Shown: positions 51,096-58,974, counted from the first letter of the stretch. The stretch: 64,000 bases of DNA from JBGTFE01 sp036403235 (GCA_036403235.1 DASWRI010000076.1:1-64000); one strand, 5' to 3'. Numbers and translations: made by a program. Notes: a model not told the origin generated them from the letters alone.

Positions 51096-51488
51096 ATGAA
51101 AATTTTGAAAAATACAGGTTTAGCTTTGCTCAGCCTTTTACTTTTGTCTCTCCCGATTTTTGCGCAGCGGCGCAACGACGCTGATGACACTGCGGCTGCG
51201 GCTTGCGGCACGGTCGGGTGCGGAGCGTTTGCTATTGTTTACCTCCTGATAATTTTAGTTATGCTCGGAGGCGCGGTCGCCATCGTTATTTTTATCTTCA
51301 AATACATCAAAAAAGACGCGATTGCGCGCGGCGATAATCCGAACAAATCGTGGTTTGCGCTTTTGGGCCTGCTCGGCTTGCTTATCTACGTTTTGACGCG
51401 TCCGCAAGGCAACGTCATGCCGTGTCCGAGCTGCGGTCAACCGAGAATGCAGGGGCTGCCGCGCTGCCCGCATTGTGGAAATGCGTGA
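51096..51488 (+). CDS. Membrane protein with C-terminal zinc ribbon
   Basis: The 130-residue protein has an N-terminal signal-like helix (LALLSLLLLSLPIFAQ), a short polar linker, two further hydrophobic segments (AIVYLLIILVMLGGAVAIVI, FALLGLLGLLIYVL) and a C-terminal zinc ribbon with CPSCGQP and CPHCG. ATG 51096 follows AAGGA. Its stop overlaps the GTG start of yidD (GTGA), indicating coupled translation. Zinc-ribbon membrane proteins of this form are common in several phyla with unknown role. Confidence 0.8.
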   Translation: MKILKNTGLALLSLLLLSLPIFAQRRNDADDTAAAACGTVGCGAFAIVYLLIILVMLGGAVAIVIFIFKYIKKDAIARGDNPNKSWFALLGLLGLLIYVLTRPQGNVMPCPSCGQPRMQGLPRCPHCGNA

Positions 51489-51802
51489 AAACATTCCGCA
51501 TAAAACTGGCGCTCGCCGTTTTTCTGATAGGGCTGACGTTTGCCGTCGATTTGGCGCGCCAGCCCGAATATCAATTGACGGCGCGCGTCTATATCGGGCT
51601 TGTCAGAGTTTATCAAGCCGTCGGGCGACCAATGCTCGACGGCGTTGTCGCCTGCCGGTATCGCCCGACGTGCTCTGATTACTCGATTCAGGCGGTCGAG
51701 CGTTTCGGCACGATTCGCGGGCTTGTCCTGACTTATTACCGGATAAACTCGTGCCAGACGAGCGTTCCGATGGGGACGATTGACGAAGTTCCCGCAAACT
51801 GA
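51485..51802 (+). CDS. yidD: Membrane protein insertion efficiency factor YidD
   Basis: The 105-residue protein starts at GTG 51485, overlapping the upstream stop. It has one N-terminal hydrophobic segment (about 5-24), then the YidD core: CRYRPTCSDYSIQAVERFG (about 57-75) and the following RGLVLTYYRI. Standard YidD proteins are about 70-85 residues and assist YidC in inserting membrane proteins; the extra N-terminal helix and the divergent end SCQTSVPMGTIDEVP make this a variant form. No yidC, rnpA or rpmH genes are nearby, unlike the usual context. Confidence 0.8.
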   Translation: MKTFRIKLALAVFLIGLTFAVDLARQPEYQLTARVYIGLVRVYQAVGRPMLDGVVACRYRPTCSDYSIQAVERFGTIRGLVLTYYRINSCQTSVPMGTIDEVPAN

Positions 51803-51924
51803 ATGTGCGACTGAAAAAACGCCTCAAAAGAAAGACGCGGCTCATCTTTTCAGTTCTCGGCCGCCCCTTTCTTTTTGCCGGTGCTCGGACAGATTCTGCC
51901 TACAGTATTTTAAAAACTCCCAAT

Positions 51925-51957
51925 CGTAAAAATTTTGAACCGTTTTTACGGCTTTTC
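51925..51957 (+). terminator. Possible intrinsic terminator after yidD
   Basis: CGTAAAAA (51925-51932) pairs with TTTTTACG (51943-51950) across a 10-base loop, followed by GCTTTTC. The T-run is short, so the call is tentative. It lies about 120 bases downstream of yidD in an otherwise featureless spacer (51803-52005). Confidence 0.4.
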
Positions 51958-52005
51958 TGCGCCGATAAAGCAGAAACATAAATTTACAAAAGGAGAAGTA
52001 AATTA

Positions 52006-52320
52006 ATGAATTCAAATTTGGGATTAGAAGAAACTACCGGAAGCGGAAATGTAGTCCTGACTCCGGAACAGACAAACGCGCAGGCGGGCCGCGTGAAAAC
52101 ACTGGGAGTTGTCGCGTGGCTTCTGGTGCTGACCGGCTTTATTCCCGTTCTGGGTTTTTTCGGGCTGATTGCCGCTATTCTCGTTGCGCGCCGCGCAATG
52201 CGGGTTTCCAGAGAATATCTGCTTCCCATCGAAGCCGAAAAACCGGCGTATTATGCTTCGATTGTCGCCTTGGTATTCTTAATTCTGGGAACTATCGGAT
52301 TGATTTTCTGGATTTTGTAG
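52006..52320 (+). CDS. Two-helix membrane protein, function unknown
   Basis: The 104-residue protein has a 30-residue polar N-terminus, then two hydrophobic segments (about 35-60 and 82-103) separated by a basic loop with RRAMRVSREY. GLEETTGSGNVVLTPEQ at the start is polar. It has AAAGGAG upstream of ATG 52006. DUF4190-like proteins share this general form, but no family is certain. A 40-residue membrane gene follows after 37 bases. Confidence 0.72.
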   Translation: MNSNLGLEETTGSGNVVLTPEQTNAQAGRVKTLGVVAWLLVLTGFIPVLGFFGLIAAILVARRAMRVSREYLLPIEAEKPAYYASIVALVFLILGTIGLIFWIL

Positions 52321-52357
52321 ACTAAAAAACAAAACATTAGGCTTTGAGGAGAAAATT

Positions 52358-52480
52358 ATGGAAGATATCTTAAAAGCACTGCTTTATTTGCTCGTTTTAC
52401 TTGCGCCCATCGGCGGACTGGCGTGGCTTATCTATCGCCTGGTAAAAGGCAATAAGGGCGACGATTATTCGATAAAATAA
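52358..52480 (+). CDS. 40-residue single-helix membrane protein
   Basis: This very short gene has ATG 52358 preceded by TTGAGGAGAAAATT, a good ribosome binding site. The protein begins MEDILKALLYLLVLL, continues as a strongly hydrophobic helix to LAWLIYRLV (about residues 5-29) and ends in a charged tail NKGDDYSIK with a TAA stop. It follows the two-helix protein in the same direction and may be co-expressed. Short single-helix proteins often serve as regulatory subunits; no role is evident here. Confidence 0.7.
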   Translation: MEDILKALLYLLVLLAPIGGLAWLIYRLVKGNKGDDYSIK

Positions 52481-52495
52481 AACTACGGAAAACTC

Positions 52496-52574
52496 ATTTG
52501 CGACCGATGAGCGGCAAATTTGTCAATTCTCGAAGACAAATCAAGCGCCGCAAGCGTCTATTCCCGGAATTGAC
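52496..52574. other. Cluster of short hairpins upstream of asd
   Basis: The 129-base spacer between the small membrane gene and asd contains ATTTGC/GCAAAT (52496-52501 with 52514-52519), TTTGTC/GACAAA (52519-52524 with 52535-52540) and an enclosing pair GTCAATTC (52522-52529) with GAATTGAC (52567-52574). The pairs could form alternative structures, possibly an asd leader, but the signal is weak. Confidence 0.35.
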
Positions 52575-52609
52575 TTCGCTAACCGTTTAGCCTAGCATTT
52601 ATTTTCTTT

Positions 52610-53647
52610 ATGAAGAAATATCGTGTAGGAATTCTGGGCGCGACGGGAACGGTCGGGCAGCGTTTCGTTCAATTATTAGAAAATCATCCGCAGTTTGAGA
52701 TAACCGCGCTGGCGGCGTCAGACCGGTCGGCCGGAAAATCTTACGTCGAAGCGTGCGCCTGGAAGCTCGCCGGGGCGATGCCCGATTACGTCAAGGACAT
52801 CACGGTTCAGCCGATTGCGCCGCCGCTCGACTGCGAGCTCGTTTTTTCGAGCTTGCCGTCAAACGTGGCGCGCGAAACCGAAGAAGCGTTTGCGCGTGCG
52901 GGCTATCCCGTCATCAGCAATTCTTCTTCGTATCGAATGGACGAAGATATTCCGCTTTTGATTCCCGAAATCAACGCCGAACATCTCGGCTTAATCGAAA
53001 TTCAGCAACGCAAACGCGGTTTTGACCGCGGTTTTATCGTGACCAATCCGAACTGCGCCGTCATCAGCTTTGCGCCGCCGCTCGCCGCTCTGAACTCGCG
53101 CTTCGGCGTCGAAGCGGTTTTCGTGACGACTTTGCAGGCGATTTCCGGCGCGGGCTATCCGGGCGTTTCCTCGTTCGACATTATCGACAATGTGATGCCG
53201 TATATCGCCGGAGAAGAACCGAAAGTCGAAACCGAAGCGCAGAAAATTTTAGGCGAATTTAACGGCCATTCCATCGAAAAGGCCGATTTTACCGTTTCGG
53301 CGCAATGCTTTCGCGTCAACGTGCTCGACGGTCACACAGCTTCGGTCAGAGTAAAATTAAAACAGACTTCGACGCTCGAAGGCGTGATGGAAGCGATGAA
53401 GTCTTTCCCGTCCTTAAATCTGCACTCGTCGCCCGCGCATTTTATAGACGTCTGCGACGAGCCTTCGCGCCCGCAGCCGCGTCTCGACCGCGAAAACGGA
53501 AAAGGAATGACAATCACCGTCGGCCGGCTTTTTCCCGACAATATTTTCGATTACCGTTTTGTCGCGCTCTCGCACAACACCGTTCGCGGCGCGGCCGGCT
53601 CGGCAGTTTTGAACGCCGAGCTTTTAATCGACAGAAGAATTATTTAA
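52610..53647 (+). CDS. asd: Aspartate-semialdehyde dehydrogenase, archaeal/fungal type
   Basis: The 345-residue NADP-dependent enzyme reduces aspartyl phosphate for the lysine and threonine branches. It begins GILGATGTVGQRFVQLLE, has FSSLPSNVARETEE, SNSSSYRM, the nucleophile cysteine in VTNPNCAVISFAPP (about 148-161), QAISGAGYPG and the C-terminal VALSHNTVRGAAGSAVLNAE. This form is the archaeal/yeast-like group rather than the E. coli type. It completes the local aspartate pathway with lysC (39701) and dapA. Confidence 0.94.
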   Translation: MKKYRVGILGATGTVGQRFVQLLENHPQFEITALAASDRSAGKSYVEACAWKLAGAMPDYVKDITVQPIAPPLDCELVFSSLPSNVARETEEAFARAGYPVISNSSSYRMDEDIPLLIPEINAEHLGLIEIQQRKRGFDRGFIVTNPNCAVISFAPPLAALNSRFGVEAVFVTTLQAISGAGYPGVSSFDIIDNVMPYIAGEEPKVETEAQKILGEFNGHSIEKADFTVSAQCFRVNVLDGHTASVRVKLKQTSTLEGVMEAMKSFPSLNLHSSPAHFIDVCDEPSRPQPRLDRENGKGMTITVGRLFPDNIFDYRFVALSHNTVRGAAGSAVLNAELLIDRRII

Positions 53648-53704
53648 ATTACGAATTACGATTTACGATTAAAAAAGGTTTTTTCTAAATCGTAATTCGT
53701 AATT
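53647..53704. repeat. Intergenic hairpin of TTACGAT heptamers, 19-bp perfect arms
   Basis: Arm 53647-53665 is the exact complement of 53686-53704 around an AT-rich loop with AAAAAAGG. Units of 7 bp are ATTACGA, ATTACGA, TTTACGA. It overlaps the asd stop codon by one base and ends five bases before the next start. Confidence 0.92.
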
Positions 53705-53708
53705 CTGT

Positions 53709-54047
53709 ATGGATTCCAATCAACAATTCGGCAAGCCCGTCCTAATCGCCGTCAGTCTTGTGCTGGCGCTGATTCTTTTGCTCGCGCTCGGAATAATCAC
53801 CGGCGGCCTCGGGCTCGTTTTAGCGACGCCGATTTTAGCCGTCGTCATGGTCGTCGTCCAGACGGTTTATATCGAAGGCGTTCTCGGCGACAAAAATACG
53901 GAAGTCGAAAAAAAGGATTTGGACGGGGAAGACGAAGGCAAAAGTAAAAAGGCAAAAGAAAGCCGAAAAAAGCGATTGACGAGATTTAAGATTTTTAATT
54001 TTTGGATTTTACTTTTGCTCTTTTACTTTTTACTTTTTACTTTATGA
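53709..54047 (+). CDS. Short protein matching the C-terminal end of AI-2E transporters, with repeat-derived tail
   Basis: The 112-residue protein begins MDSNQQFGKPVLIAV and then matches the C-terminal part of PerM/AI-2E-type permeases: LALGIITGGLGLVLATPILAV and QTVYIEGVLGDK (about 26-76). The remaining 35 residues (KSKKAKESRKKRLT, then a hydrophobic run FWILLLLFYFLLFTL) are encoded by the heptamer element at 53938-54043, so they are probably not original protein. Normal transporters have about 350 residues. It could be a truncated gene or a small protein reused. The stop overlaps the purB start (ATGA). Confidence 0.6.
   Translation: MDSNQQFGKPVLIAVSLVLALILLLALGIITGGLGLVLATPILAVVMVVVQTVYIEGVLGDKNTEVEKKDLDGEDEGKSKKAKESRKKRLTRFKIFNFWILLLLFYFLLFTL
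53938..54043. repeat. Heptamer element (AAGTAAA type) inside the 3' end of a gene
   Basis: Left arm around 53938-53960 (GCAAAAGTAAAAAGGCAAAAG) faces right arm 54011-54043, which reads CTTTTGCTCTTTTACTTTTT and then further 7-bp TTTTTAC units. It lies within the coding frame of the AI-2E-like short protein and abuts the purB ATG. Confidence 0.82.
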
Positions 54048-55336
54048 TTGAACGCTACACTTTGCCCGAAATGGGCGCTATCTGGTCGCCGCAGAATAAA
54101 TTTCAAAAATGGCTCGACGTCGAAATCGCCGTCTGCGAAGTTCACGCCGAGGACGGAATTATTCCGAAAGATGCACTCGAAGAAATAAAATCGAAAGCCG
54201 CTTTTACGGTCGAAAGAATCAGCGAAATCGAAAAAACGACCGACCATGACGTTATCGCTTTTACGACGAATCTGGCGGAAAATATCGGTGACGCGGCGCG
54301 TTTCGTCCATTACGGTCTGACGTCTTCGGACGTCGTCGATACGGCAAACGCGCTTCTTTTAAAAGACGCCTGCGACGTTCTTTTGAAAAAGACGGACGCG
54401 CTTTCGGAAGTCTTAAAGCGCCGCGCGTTTGAATTTAAAGACACGCCGCAAATCGGCCGAACACACGGGATTCACGCCGAGCCGACTTCGTTCGGATTAG
54501 TCTGGGCTTTGTGGTTTTCGGAGATGCAGCGCAATAAAGAGCGGCTCGAAAAAGCGAAGAAAATCATTTCGGTCGGAAAAATCTCCGGCGCGGTCGGCGC
54601 GTTCGCGCATCTCTCGCCGGAAGTCGAAGAACGCGTCTGCGCGAAATTAGGATTGCAGCCCGCGCCCGTTTCGACGCAGGTCATCCAGCGCGACCGCTAC
54701 GCCGAATATCTGTGCACGCTCGCGATTATCGCTTCAACGCTCGAAAAAATGGCTTTGCAGGTGCGTCACTGGCAGCGAACCGAAGTCCGCGAAGCGCAGG
54801 AAAAATTTAAAACCGGCCAGAAAGGCTCGTCCGCCATGCCGCACAAGCGCAACCCGATTCTCTCGGAACGCATCTGCGGCATGGCGCGCACCGTTCGCGC
54901 CAATTCGATTGTCGGTCTGGAAAACGTCGCGCTCTGGCACGAGCGCGACATCTCGCATTCGTCGGCCGAGCGCATCGTTTTGCCCGATTCTTCGGCGACT
55001 CTCGATTATATTCTCGCGAAAGCGACTTCTCTGCTCGACTCGCTCGTCGTTTACCCGGAAAATATGCTGAAAAATTTGAATCTGACGCGCGGGCTCGTCT
55101 TTAGCGGGCAATTGCTTCTCGCTCTGACGCAAAAAGGCGTTTCGCGCGAGGACGCATACGTCTGGACGCAGAGAAATGCGATGAAAGTTTGGGACGAAGG
55201 CGGGGAATACGAAGACTTGATAAAAGATGACGCGGACATTTCTTCGAAATTAACGACAGAAGAAATCGCCCGCGTCTTTGACGTTCGGCATTATTTGCGA
55301 AACGTGGAAAAAGTTTTCAAACGAGTTTTCGGCTAA
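54044..55336 (+). CDS. purB: Adenylosuccinate lyase
   Basis: The 430-residue enzyme of purine synthesis cleaves SAICAR and adenylosuccinate. It begins MIERYTLPEMGAIWSP, has TSSDVVDTANAL (about 86-97), the catalytic His in GRTHGIHAEPTSFG (about 140), and the signature loop SSAMPHKRNPILSERICG (about 262-279). ATG 54044 is chosen over an in-frame ATG at 54002, which belongs to the upstream gene and its repeat. Start overlaps the upstream stop (ATGA). A convergent DUF4870 gene follows. Confidence 0.96.
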   Translation: MIERYTLPEMGAIWSPQNKFQKWLDVEIAVCEVHAEDGIIPKDALEEIKSKAAFTVERISEIEKTTDHDVIAFTTNLAENIGDAARFVHYGLTSSDVVDTANALLLKDACDVLLKKTDALSEVLKRRAFEFKDTPQIGRTHGIHAEPTSFGLVWALWFSEMQRNKERLEKAKKIISVGKISGAVGAFAHLSPEVEERVCAKLGLQPAPVSTQVIQRDRYAEYLCTLAIIASTLEKMALQVRHWQRTEVREAQEKFKTGQKGSSAMPHKRNPILSERICGMARTVRANSIVGLENVALWHERDISHSSAERIVLPDSSATLDYILAKATSLLDSLVVYPENMLKNLNLTRGLVFSGQLLLALTQKGVSREDAYVWTQRNAMKVWDEGGEYEDLIKDDADISSKLTTEEIARVFDVRHYLRNVEKVFKRVFG

Positions 55337-55337
55337 A

Positions 55338-55697
55338 TTACGCCCATTTTTCAGCCATGTCGCCGATAACCGGAAGCTTAAACATTTCGCCCTGAAAAGC
55401 TTTATAGGCAAGCAAAATTATTCCGGCTAAAACGCCGAATCCGGCCAGCACCAAGAGCAGCCAGAACAACGTCGCCAATAAGCTCGAAATAAAAGCAAAA
55501 AATACCATTACAATGACCAGACCGATATAAATAACAAAAATCGCCGCCCAGAAGAGAAGCGATTGAAACGCATGAAAGCGAACGAATTTATTGTCCTTTT
55601 CGATAAACACCGAAATTAGGGCTACAATCCCGATTGGATAGCCGATTAAAGCCGCTACGTTCCCATCAAGTCCTAATGCGGACTTTTGATTTTGCAT
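55338..55697 (-). CDS. DUF4870/Tic20-like membrane protein
   Basis: The 119-residue protein has four hydrophobic segments (about 14-34, 43-65, 66-88, 90-105) and the DUF4870 pattern: NVAALIGYPIGIVALISVFI, NKFVRFHAFQSLLFW. Members are small membrane proteins of unknown role related in fold to Tic20. Convergent with purB at a one-base gap, so transcription of both would collide unless terminated in the coding ends. ATG 55697 follows AAGGAG. Confidence 0.85.
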   Translation of the reverse strand: MQNQKSALGLDGNVAALIGYPIGIVALISVFIEKDNKFVRFHAFQSLLFWAAIFVIYIGLVIVMVFFAFISSLLATLFWLLLVLAGFGVLAGIILLAYKAFQGEMFKLPVIGDMAEKWA

Positions 55698-55833
55698 AGT
55701 TTAAAATCTCCTTATTTTATGTTTACAAATGATTTATTTTGGCAGCTAAGCCTAGATTGACGTAAATCTAACATAAGACATTGCCTAAAACAAGATTTTG
55801 CGTAAGAATTTATTTTTTGTTTTGGAGAAACCG

Positions 55834-56079
55834 ATGAAAGCAAAAGTTTATGTCACATTAAAGCCCGGAGTGCTCGACCCGCAGGGCAAGGCGATTCACC
55901 ATTCGGTCGAGCTGCTCGGGTTTGAGAAAATCACGGACATTCGACAGGGAAAGTATTTTGAAATCGCGCTCGACGCCGATTTGCCCGAACCGGAAGCCCG
56001 CGCCGCCGCCGAAAAAATCGCCAAAGACGTGCTGGCCAATCCGGTGATTGAAGATTATCGAGTTGAGATAGTGAATTAG
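55834..56079 (+). CDS. purS: Phosphoribosylformylglycinamidine synthase subunit PurS
   Basis: The 81-residue protein forms the small subunit of the FGAM synthase complex with PurQ and PurL. It begins MKAKVYVTLKPGVLDPQGKA, followed by GFEKITDIRQGKYFEI and ends in NPVIEDYRVEIV, all standard PurS. ATG 55834 follows TTGGAGAAA; an in-frame upstream start is outside the family. purQ follows after 83 bases with a repeat between. purL is not in the window. Confidence 0.95.
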   Translation: MKAKVYVTLKPGVLDPQGKAIHHSVELLGFEKITDIRQGKYFEIALDADLPEPEARAAAEKIAKDVLANPVIEDYRVEIVN

Positions 56080-56159
56080 AGCGGTCAGCCTTCAGCAATC
56101 GGTAGTCGGCATAAAAGCTGATTTTTACTGACCGCTGACCGCTGGCCACTGACTACTGT
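56079..56159. repeat. Intergenic hairpin of CTGACCG heptamers
   Basis: Left arm GCGGTCAGCCTTCAGC... and right arm made of CTGACCG, CTGACCG, CTGGCCA, CTGACTA units (about 56128-56157) are complementary with mismatches around AAAAGCTGATTTTT. It fills the purS-purQ gap, so both genes could still share a message with this hairpin between them. Confidence 0.85.
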
Positions 56160-56162
56160 TTT

Positions 56163-56864
56163 ATGAAATTCGGAGTAATAGTTTTTCCCGGTTCAAACTG
56201 CGACCACGACGCTTATCACGTTATCTCGAAACACGTCGGTCAGCCGGTCGATTTTATCTGGCACAAGCAGACCGATTTGAGCGAATACGACGCCGTCATC
56301 GTGCCCGGCGGATTTTCCTACGGCGACTACCTACGCGCCGGCGCGCTCGCCCGATTTTCGCCGGTGATGAACGCCGTCAAAGAATTTGCGGCGCAGGGAA
56401 AATACGTTTTCGGCATCTGCAACGGCTTTCAGATTTTGTGTGAAGCCGGACTTTTGCCCGGCGCTTTGATTCGAAACGAGAATCTGCATTTCGTCTGCAA
56501 ACACGTCAACATCAAGGTCGAAAATCAAAACACGCCGTTTACGGGCGAGTTCGATGCGGGCGAAGTGCTCTCGATTCCGATTGCCCATGCCGAAGGAAAT
56601 TACGTCTGCGACGACCAGACTTTTGAAAGCCTCGAAGAAAACAATCAAATCGTTTTCAGGTATTGCGCGGAAGACGGCGAACCAACCGCGGAAGCAAATC
56701 CGAACGGCGCGCGAAGCAATATTGCGGGCGTCTGCAGCCTCGACCGGAATGTCCTCGGAATGATGCCGCACCCGGAACGCGCCTGCGAAGGACTTTTGGG
56801 CTCGAACGACGGTCGCGAGATTTTTCTCTCGCTCGCCAACGCGATTCGAAGAAATAATTCGTAA
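56163..56864 (+). CDS. purQ: Phosphoribosylformylglycinamidine synthase subunit PurQ
   Basis: The 233-residue class I glutaminase supplies ammonia to PurL. It begins [20 protein letters not shown], has [18 protein letters not shown], the nucleophile cysteine in [19 protein letters not shown] (about 87), and the His/Glu pair near [10 protein letters not shown]. Length is normal. The start is 3 bases after the hairpin repeat; no clear ribosome site remains. Confidence 0.96.
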   Translation: MKFGVIVFPGSNCDHDAYHVISKHVGQPVDFIWHKQTDLSEYDAVIVPGGFSYGDYLRAGALARFSPVMNAVKEFAAQGKYVFGICNGFQILCEAGLLPGALIRNENLHFVCKHVNIKVENQNTPFTGEFDAGEVLSIPIAHAEGNYVCDDQTFESLEENNQIVFRYCAEDGEPTAEANPNGARSNIAGVCSLDRNVLGMMPHPERACEGLLGSNDGREIFLSLANAIRRNNS

Positions 56865-56870
56865 GAAAAT

Positions 56871-56925
56871 TAGCCACGAATAACACGAATAAAAAATCAA
56901 TTTCTATTCGTGTTATTCGTGGCTA
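56871..56925. repeat. Intergenic hairpin, GAATAACACG type, 21-bp perfect arms
   Basis: Arm 56871-56891 is the exact complement of 56905-56925 (13-base loop). Same family as 12383. It lies between the convergent purQ and hypothetical secreted protein genes. Confidence 0.93.
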
Positions 56926-56938
56926 AACCTTTTTCAGA

Positions 56939-57712
56939 CTATCTCCAGACGATTTCCAGTTGATATTCTTTTGCGCCGTTATCGTTGTCGGTGATTTCGA
57001 TAATTGTCGTGTAATCGTTGTTGCGGCTCGGCTGCTGAACGACGCGCGCGTCGCCGCGTCCGGCTTTTTTGATAACTTCAACCGTTACGTTGCGTCTCGG
57101 AAGAGCGGAGGTAAAGCTGAAAACGCCGCTGCCGTAATCGCGTCCGGCGAACGTGCTCGACGTTATATTTTTGCCCTGAAGCGTAATCTGCACGCGGCTG
57201 TCGACCGTTCCGCGCCAGAAAGCGCGCCCGAGAACGTCGCTGTTATTGTCGCCGTCGCCGTTTCCGTTTCCGTTGCCATTTCCGTTGCCATTTCCGTTGC
57301 CATTTCCATTTCCGCCGAGTTCGGTGTTAATGGCGTTGATTGTCGTCTGCGCGTCGCGCCAGAGATAGCTGTCTGAGCCAAAACCCGGCGCGCGGCGTGA
57401 TAAATCCGAAAGAACGGCGGCTGCGTCGCGCAAAGTCGCGGCGCGGTTGCCGTCGCTGACCATCTGCTGGAAAAGTCCGGCGCTCGCGTCGAGCTGCTGC
57501 GCCAGAAACGCGGCTTCGACGTCGGTGCGCGCGGCCGAATTGTTGCGTCTCAAATTTTCCGACGTGCGGTCGGCCAAATCGACCGTCTGACGTTTTAATT
57601 GACTGCTCAGATTTGTCAGACGCGACGACGAATACCGGTTGTCGACTTGCGCCTGAGCGGAAAAGCTAAAAACCAGAAGCGATAGAAAAGTAAAAAGAAT
57701 GGATTTTTTCAT
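56939..57712 (-). CDS. Secreted protein with Gly-Asn repeat linker, function unknown
   Basis: The 257-residue protein has a signal peptide (KKSILFTFLSLLVFSFSAQAQ), a helical domain (about 25-130; LSSQLKRQTVDLADRTSENL), a (Gly-Asn) linker of nine or ten units (about 133-152, coded by a 12-bp DNA repeat at 57243-57306) and a beta-rich C-terminal domain (about 163-257; RGTVDSRVQITLQG, VTVEVIKKAGRGDARV). The C-terminal domain looks like a small exported beta sandwich. ATG 57712. The function is unknown. Confidence 0.8.
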   Translation of the reverse strand: MKKSILFTFLSLLVFSFSAQAQVDNRYSSSRLTNLSSQLKRQTVDLADRTSENLRRNNSAARTDVEAAFLAQQLDASAGLFQQMVSDGNRAATLRDAAAVLSDLSRRAPGFGSDSYLWRDAQTTINAINTELGGNGNGNGNGNGNGNGNGNGDGDNNSDVLGRAFWRGTVDSRVQITLQGKNITSSTFAGRDYGSGVFSFTSALPRRNVTVEVIKKAGRGDARVVQQPSRNNDYTTIIEITDNDNGAKEYQLEIVWR

Positions 57713-57792
57713 ATTGTTGTCTCCTAATATATTTTAGGGGAGAGACAAACGCTCTCTTGGAAGAAAAATTGTAAATTCGAGTTTGCCGTAAT

Positions 57793-57840
57793 AAATTAAA
57801 AAATAAAAATGGCGATTCGGTTTTTAATTTTTAATTTTGC
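57793..57840. repeat. AT-rich inverted repeat after the GHMP kinase gene
   Basis: AATTAAAAAATAAAAA (about 57795-57810) faces TTTTTAATTTTTAATTTT (about 57817-57834), seven-bp-like T-rich units. Composition is so biased that pairing could be fortuitous, but its position between genes fits the family. Confidence 0.5.
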
Positions 57841-57842
57841 AT

Positions 57843-58868
57843 TTAATGCTGCGCTTCGGCCGCGATTTCGTTGACGACCAGGCCTTCGCGGCTTAAATTC
57901 CACTGCAAAACTTCAGCGCCTTCTTCTTCGGCGAGCGCTTTTTCGACGTCGGCGCGGCGTCCTTCTTCGCAGAAAAAGGCGATGCAGCCGCCGCCGCCCG
58001 CGCCGCACACTTTCGGTGCAATCGCGCCGTTCGCCAAAGCTTTTTCAATCAGCAAATCCATCTGCGGCGTCGTGATGTTCGGCGACAGCGCCCGGCGGTG
58101 CGGAAACGCATTTTTCAAAATTTCGCCGACCGCGTCCCAGTCGTTTTCGAGCAACGCCGCGCGCGTTTTTAGCGACGTGTCGCGAATGCCTTCGAAAATC
58201 CCGAAAATCCGCGCGTCGCCGTCGATGTGACGCTTGGTAATTTCCCAGTTGTTCGTGCCCGAATTGCGCGGCTCGCCCGTGTAGCAGACGGCGATACGCT
58301 CTTCCAGCGTTTTGGTGTCGATGTCCAGCGCCTCGCGCACGATGCCGTCGGGTCGAAAATGAATCGCCGCCGCGCCGCCGTACTGCGCCGAGTAATAATC
58401 CTGAAATCCGGTCGGAACGCGAATGACCTGACACTCGACGTTGGCTGCAATCGGGATAAAGCGTTCGGGCGCATAACGATTGCCGACCAATTTATTTAAC
58501 GCGCCGATGCAGGCGATGTTTAAGGTCGATGAACCGGCCAGTCCCGCGCCGGCAGGCGCTTCGGAATGGGTCGTCATCTTGAATCCGATTTCGGGTTTGA
58601 AAAAATAGACGAGCTTGGCGAGCAGGCACAGATTCGGTTCGGTGGCGAGTTCAGCGATACGCGTGACCGAGCTTTCGACGGTTAATTCTCTATCAATCGA
58701 TTCGAGAATTATTTTATCGTCCGAACGCGTTTCGATGCGGCAGCGCGCAAGCAAATCGACGGCGAAATTTACGGTTGCCGCGCCCTCGTGAAAAAGAAAA
58801 AGCGGCGGAATATCAATTGTTCCGCCCGCAAGGTCAACACGTGTCGGGGCGGATGATTCGATTATCAT
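57843..58868 (-). CDS. GHMP-family sugar kinase (heptose 7-phosphate kinase-like)
   Basis: The 341-residue kinase has SSAPTRVDLAGGTIDIPP at the start, the ATP loop in APAGAGLAGSSTLNIACIGAL (about 105-124, PxxxGLxSSA type), and the C-terminal VCGAGGGGCIAFF. This set is typical of D-glycero-D-manno-heptose 7-phosphate kinase (HddA)-like enzymes and fucose kinases. It would phosphorylate a sugar for LPS or glycoprotein synthesis. No other heptose gene is adjacent. ATG 58868. Confidence 0.88.
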   Translation of the reverse strand: MIIESSAPTRVDLAGGTIDIPPLFLFHEGAATVNFAVDLLARCRIETRSDDKIILESIDRELTVESSVTRIAELATEPNLCLLAKLVYFFKPEIGFKMTTHSEAPAGAGLAGSSTLNIACIGALNKLVGNRYAPERFIPIAANVECQVIRVPTGFQDYYSAQYGGAAAIHFRPDGIVREALDIDTKTLEERIAVCYTGEPRNSGTNNWEITKRHIDGDARIFGIFEGIRDTSLKTRAALLENDWDAVGEILKNAFPHRRALSPNITTPQMDLLIEKALANGAIAPKVCGAGGGGCIAFFCEEGRRADVEKALAEEEGAEVLQWNLSREGLVVNEIAAEAQH

Positions 58869-58880
58869 AAATTAGTGAAT

Positions 58881-58964
58881 AACGGGTAATGGATAATGGA
58901 TAATAAATTAAGAAATACTTTTTATCAATATACATTTTCCGTTTTCCATTATCCATTATCCATT
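58881..58964. repeat. Intergenic hairpin of ATGGATA heptamers
   Basis: Left arm GTAATGGATAATGGATAAT (about 58885-58903) faces right arm ATTATCCATTATCCATT (about 58948-58964), near-perfect, around an AT-rich loop. It is in the spacer upstream of the GHMP kinase and downstream of the DedA gene. Confidence 0.9.
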
Positions 58965-58974
58965 AAAAAAAAGT

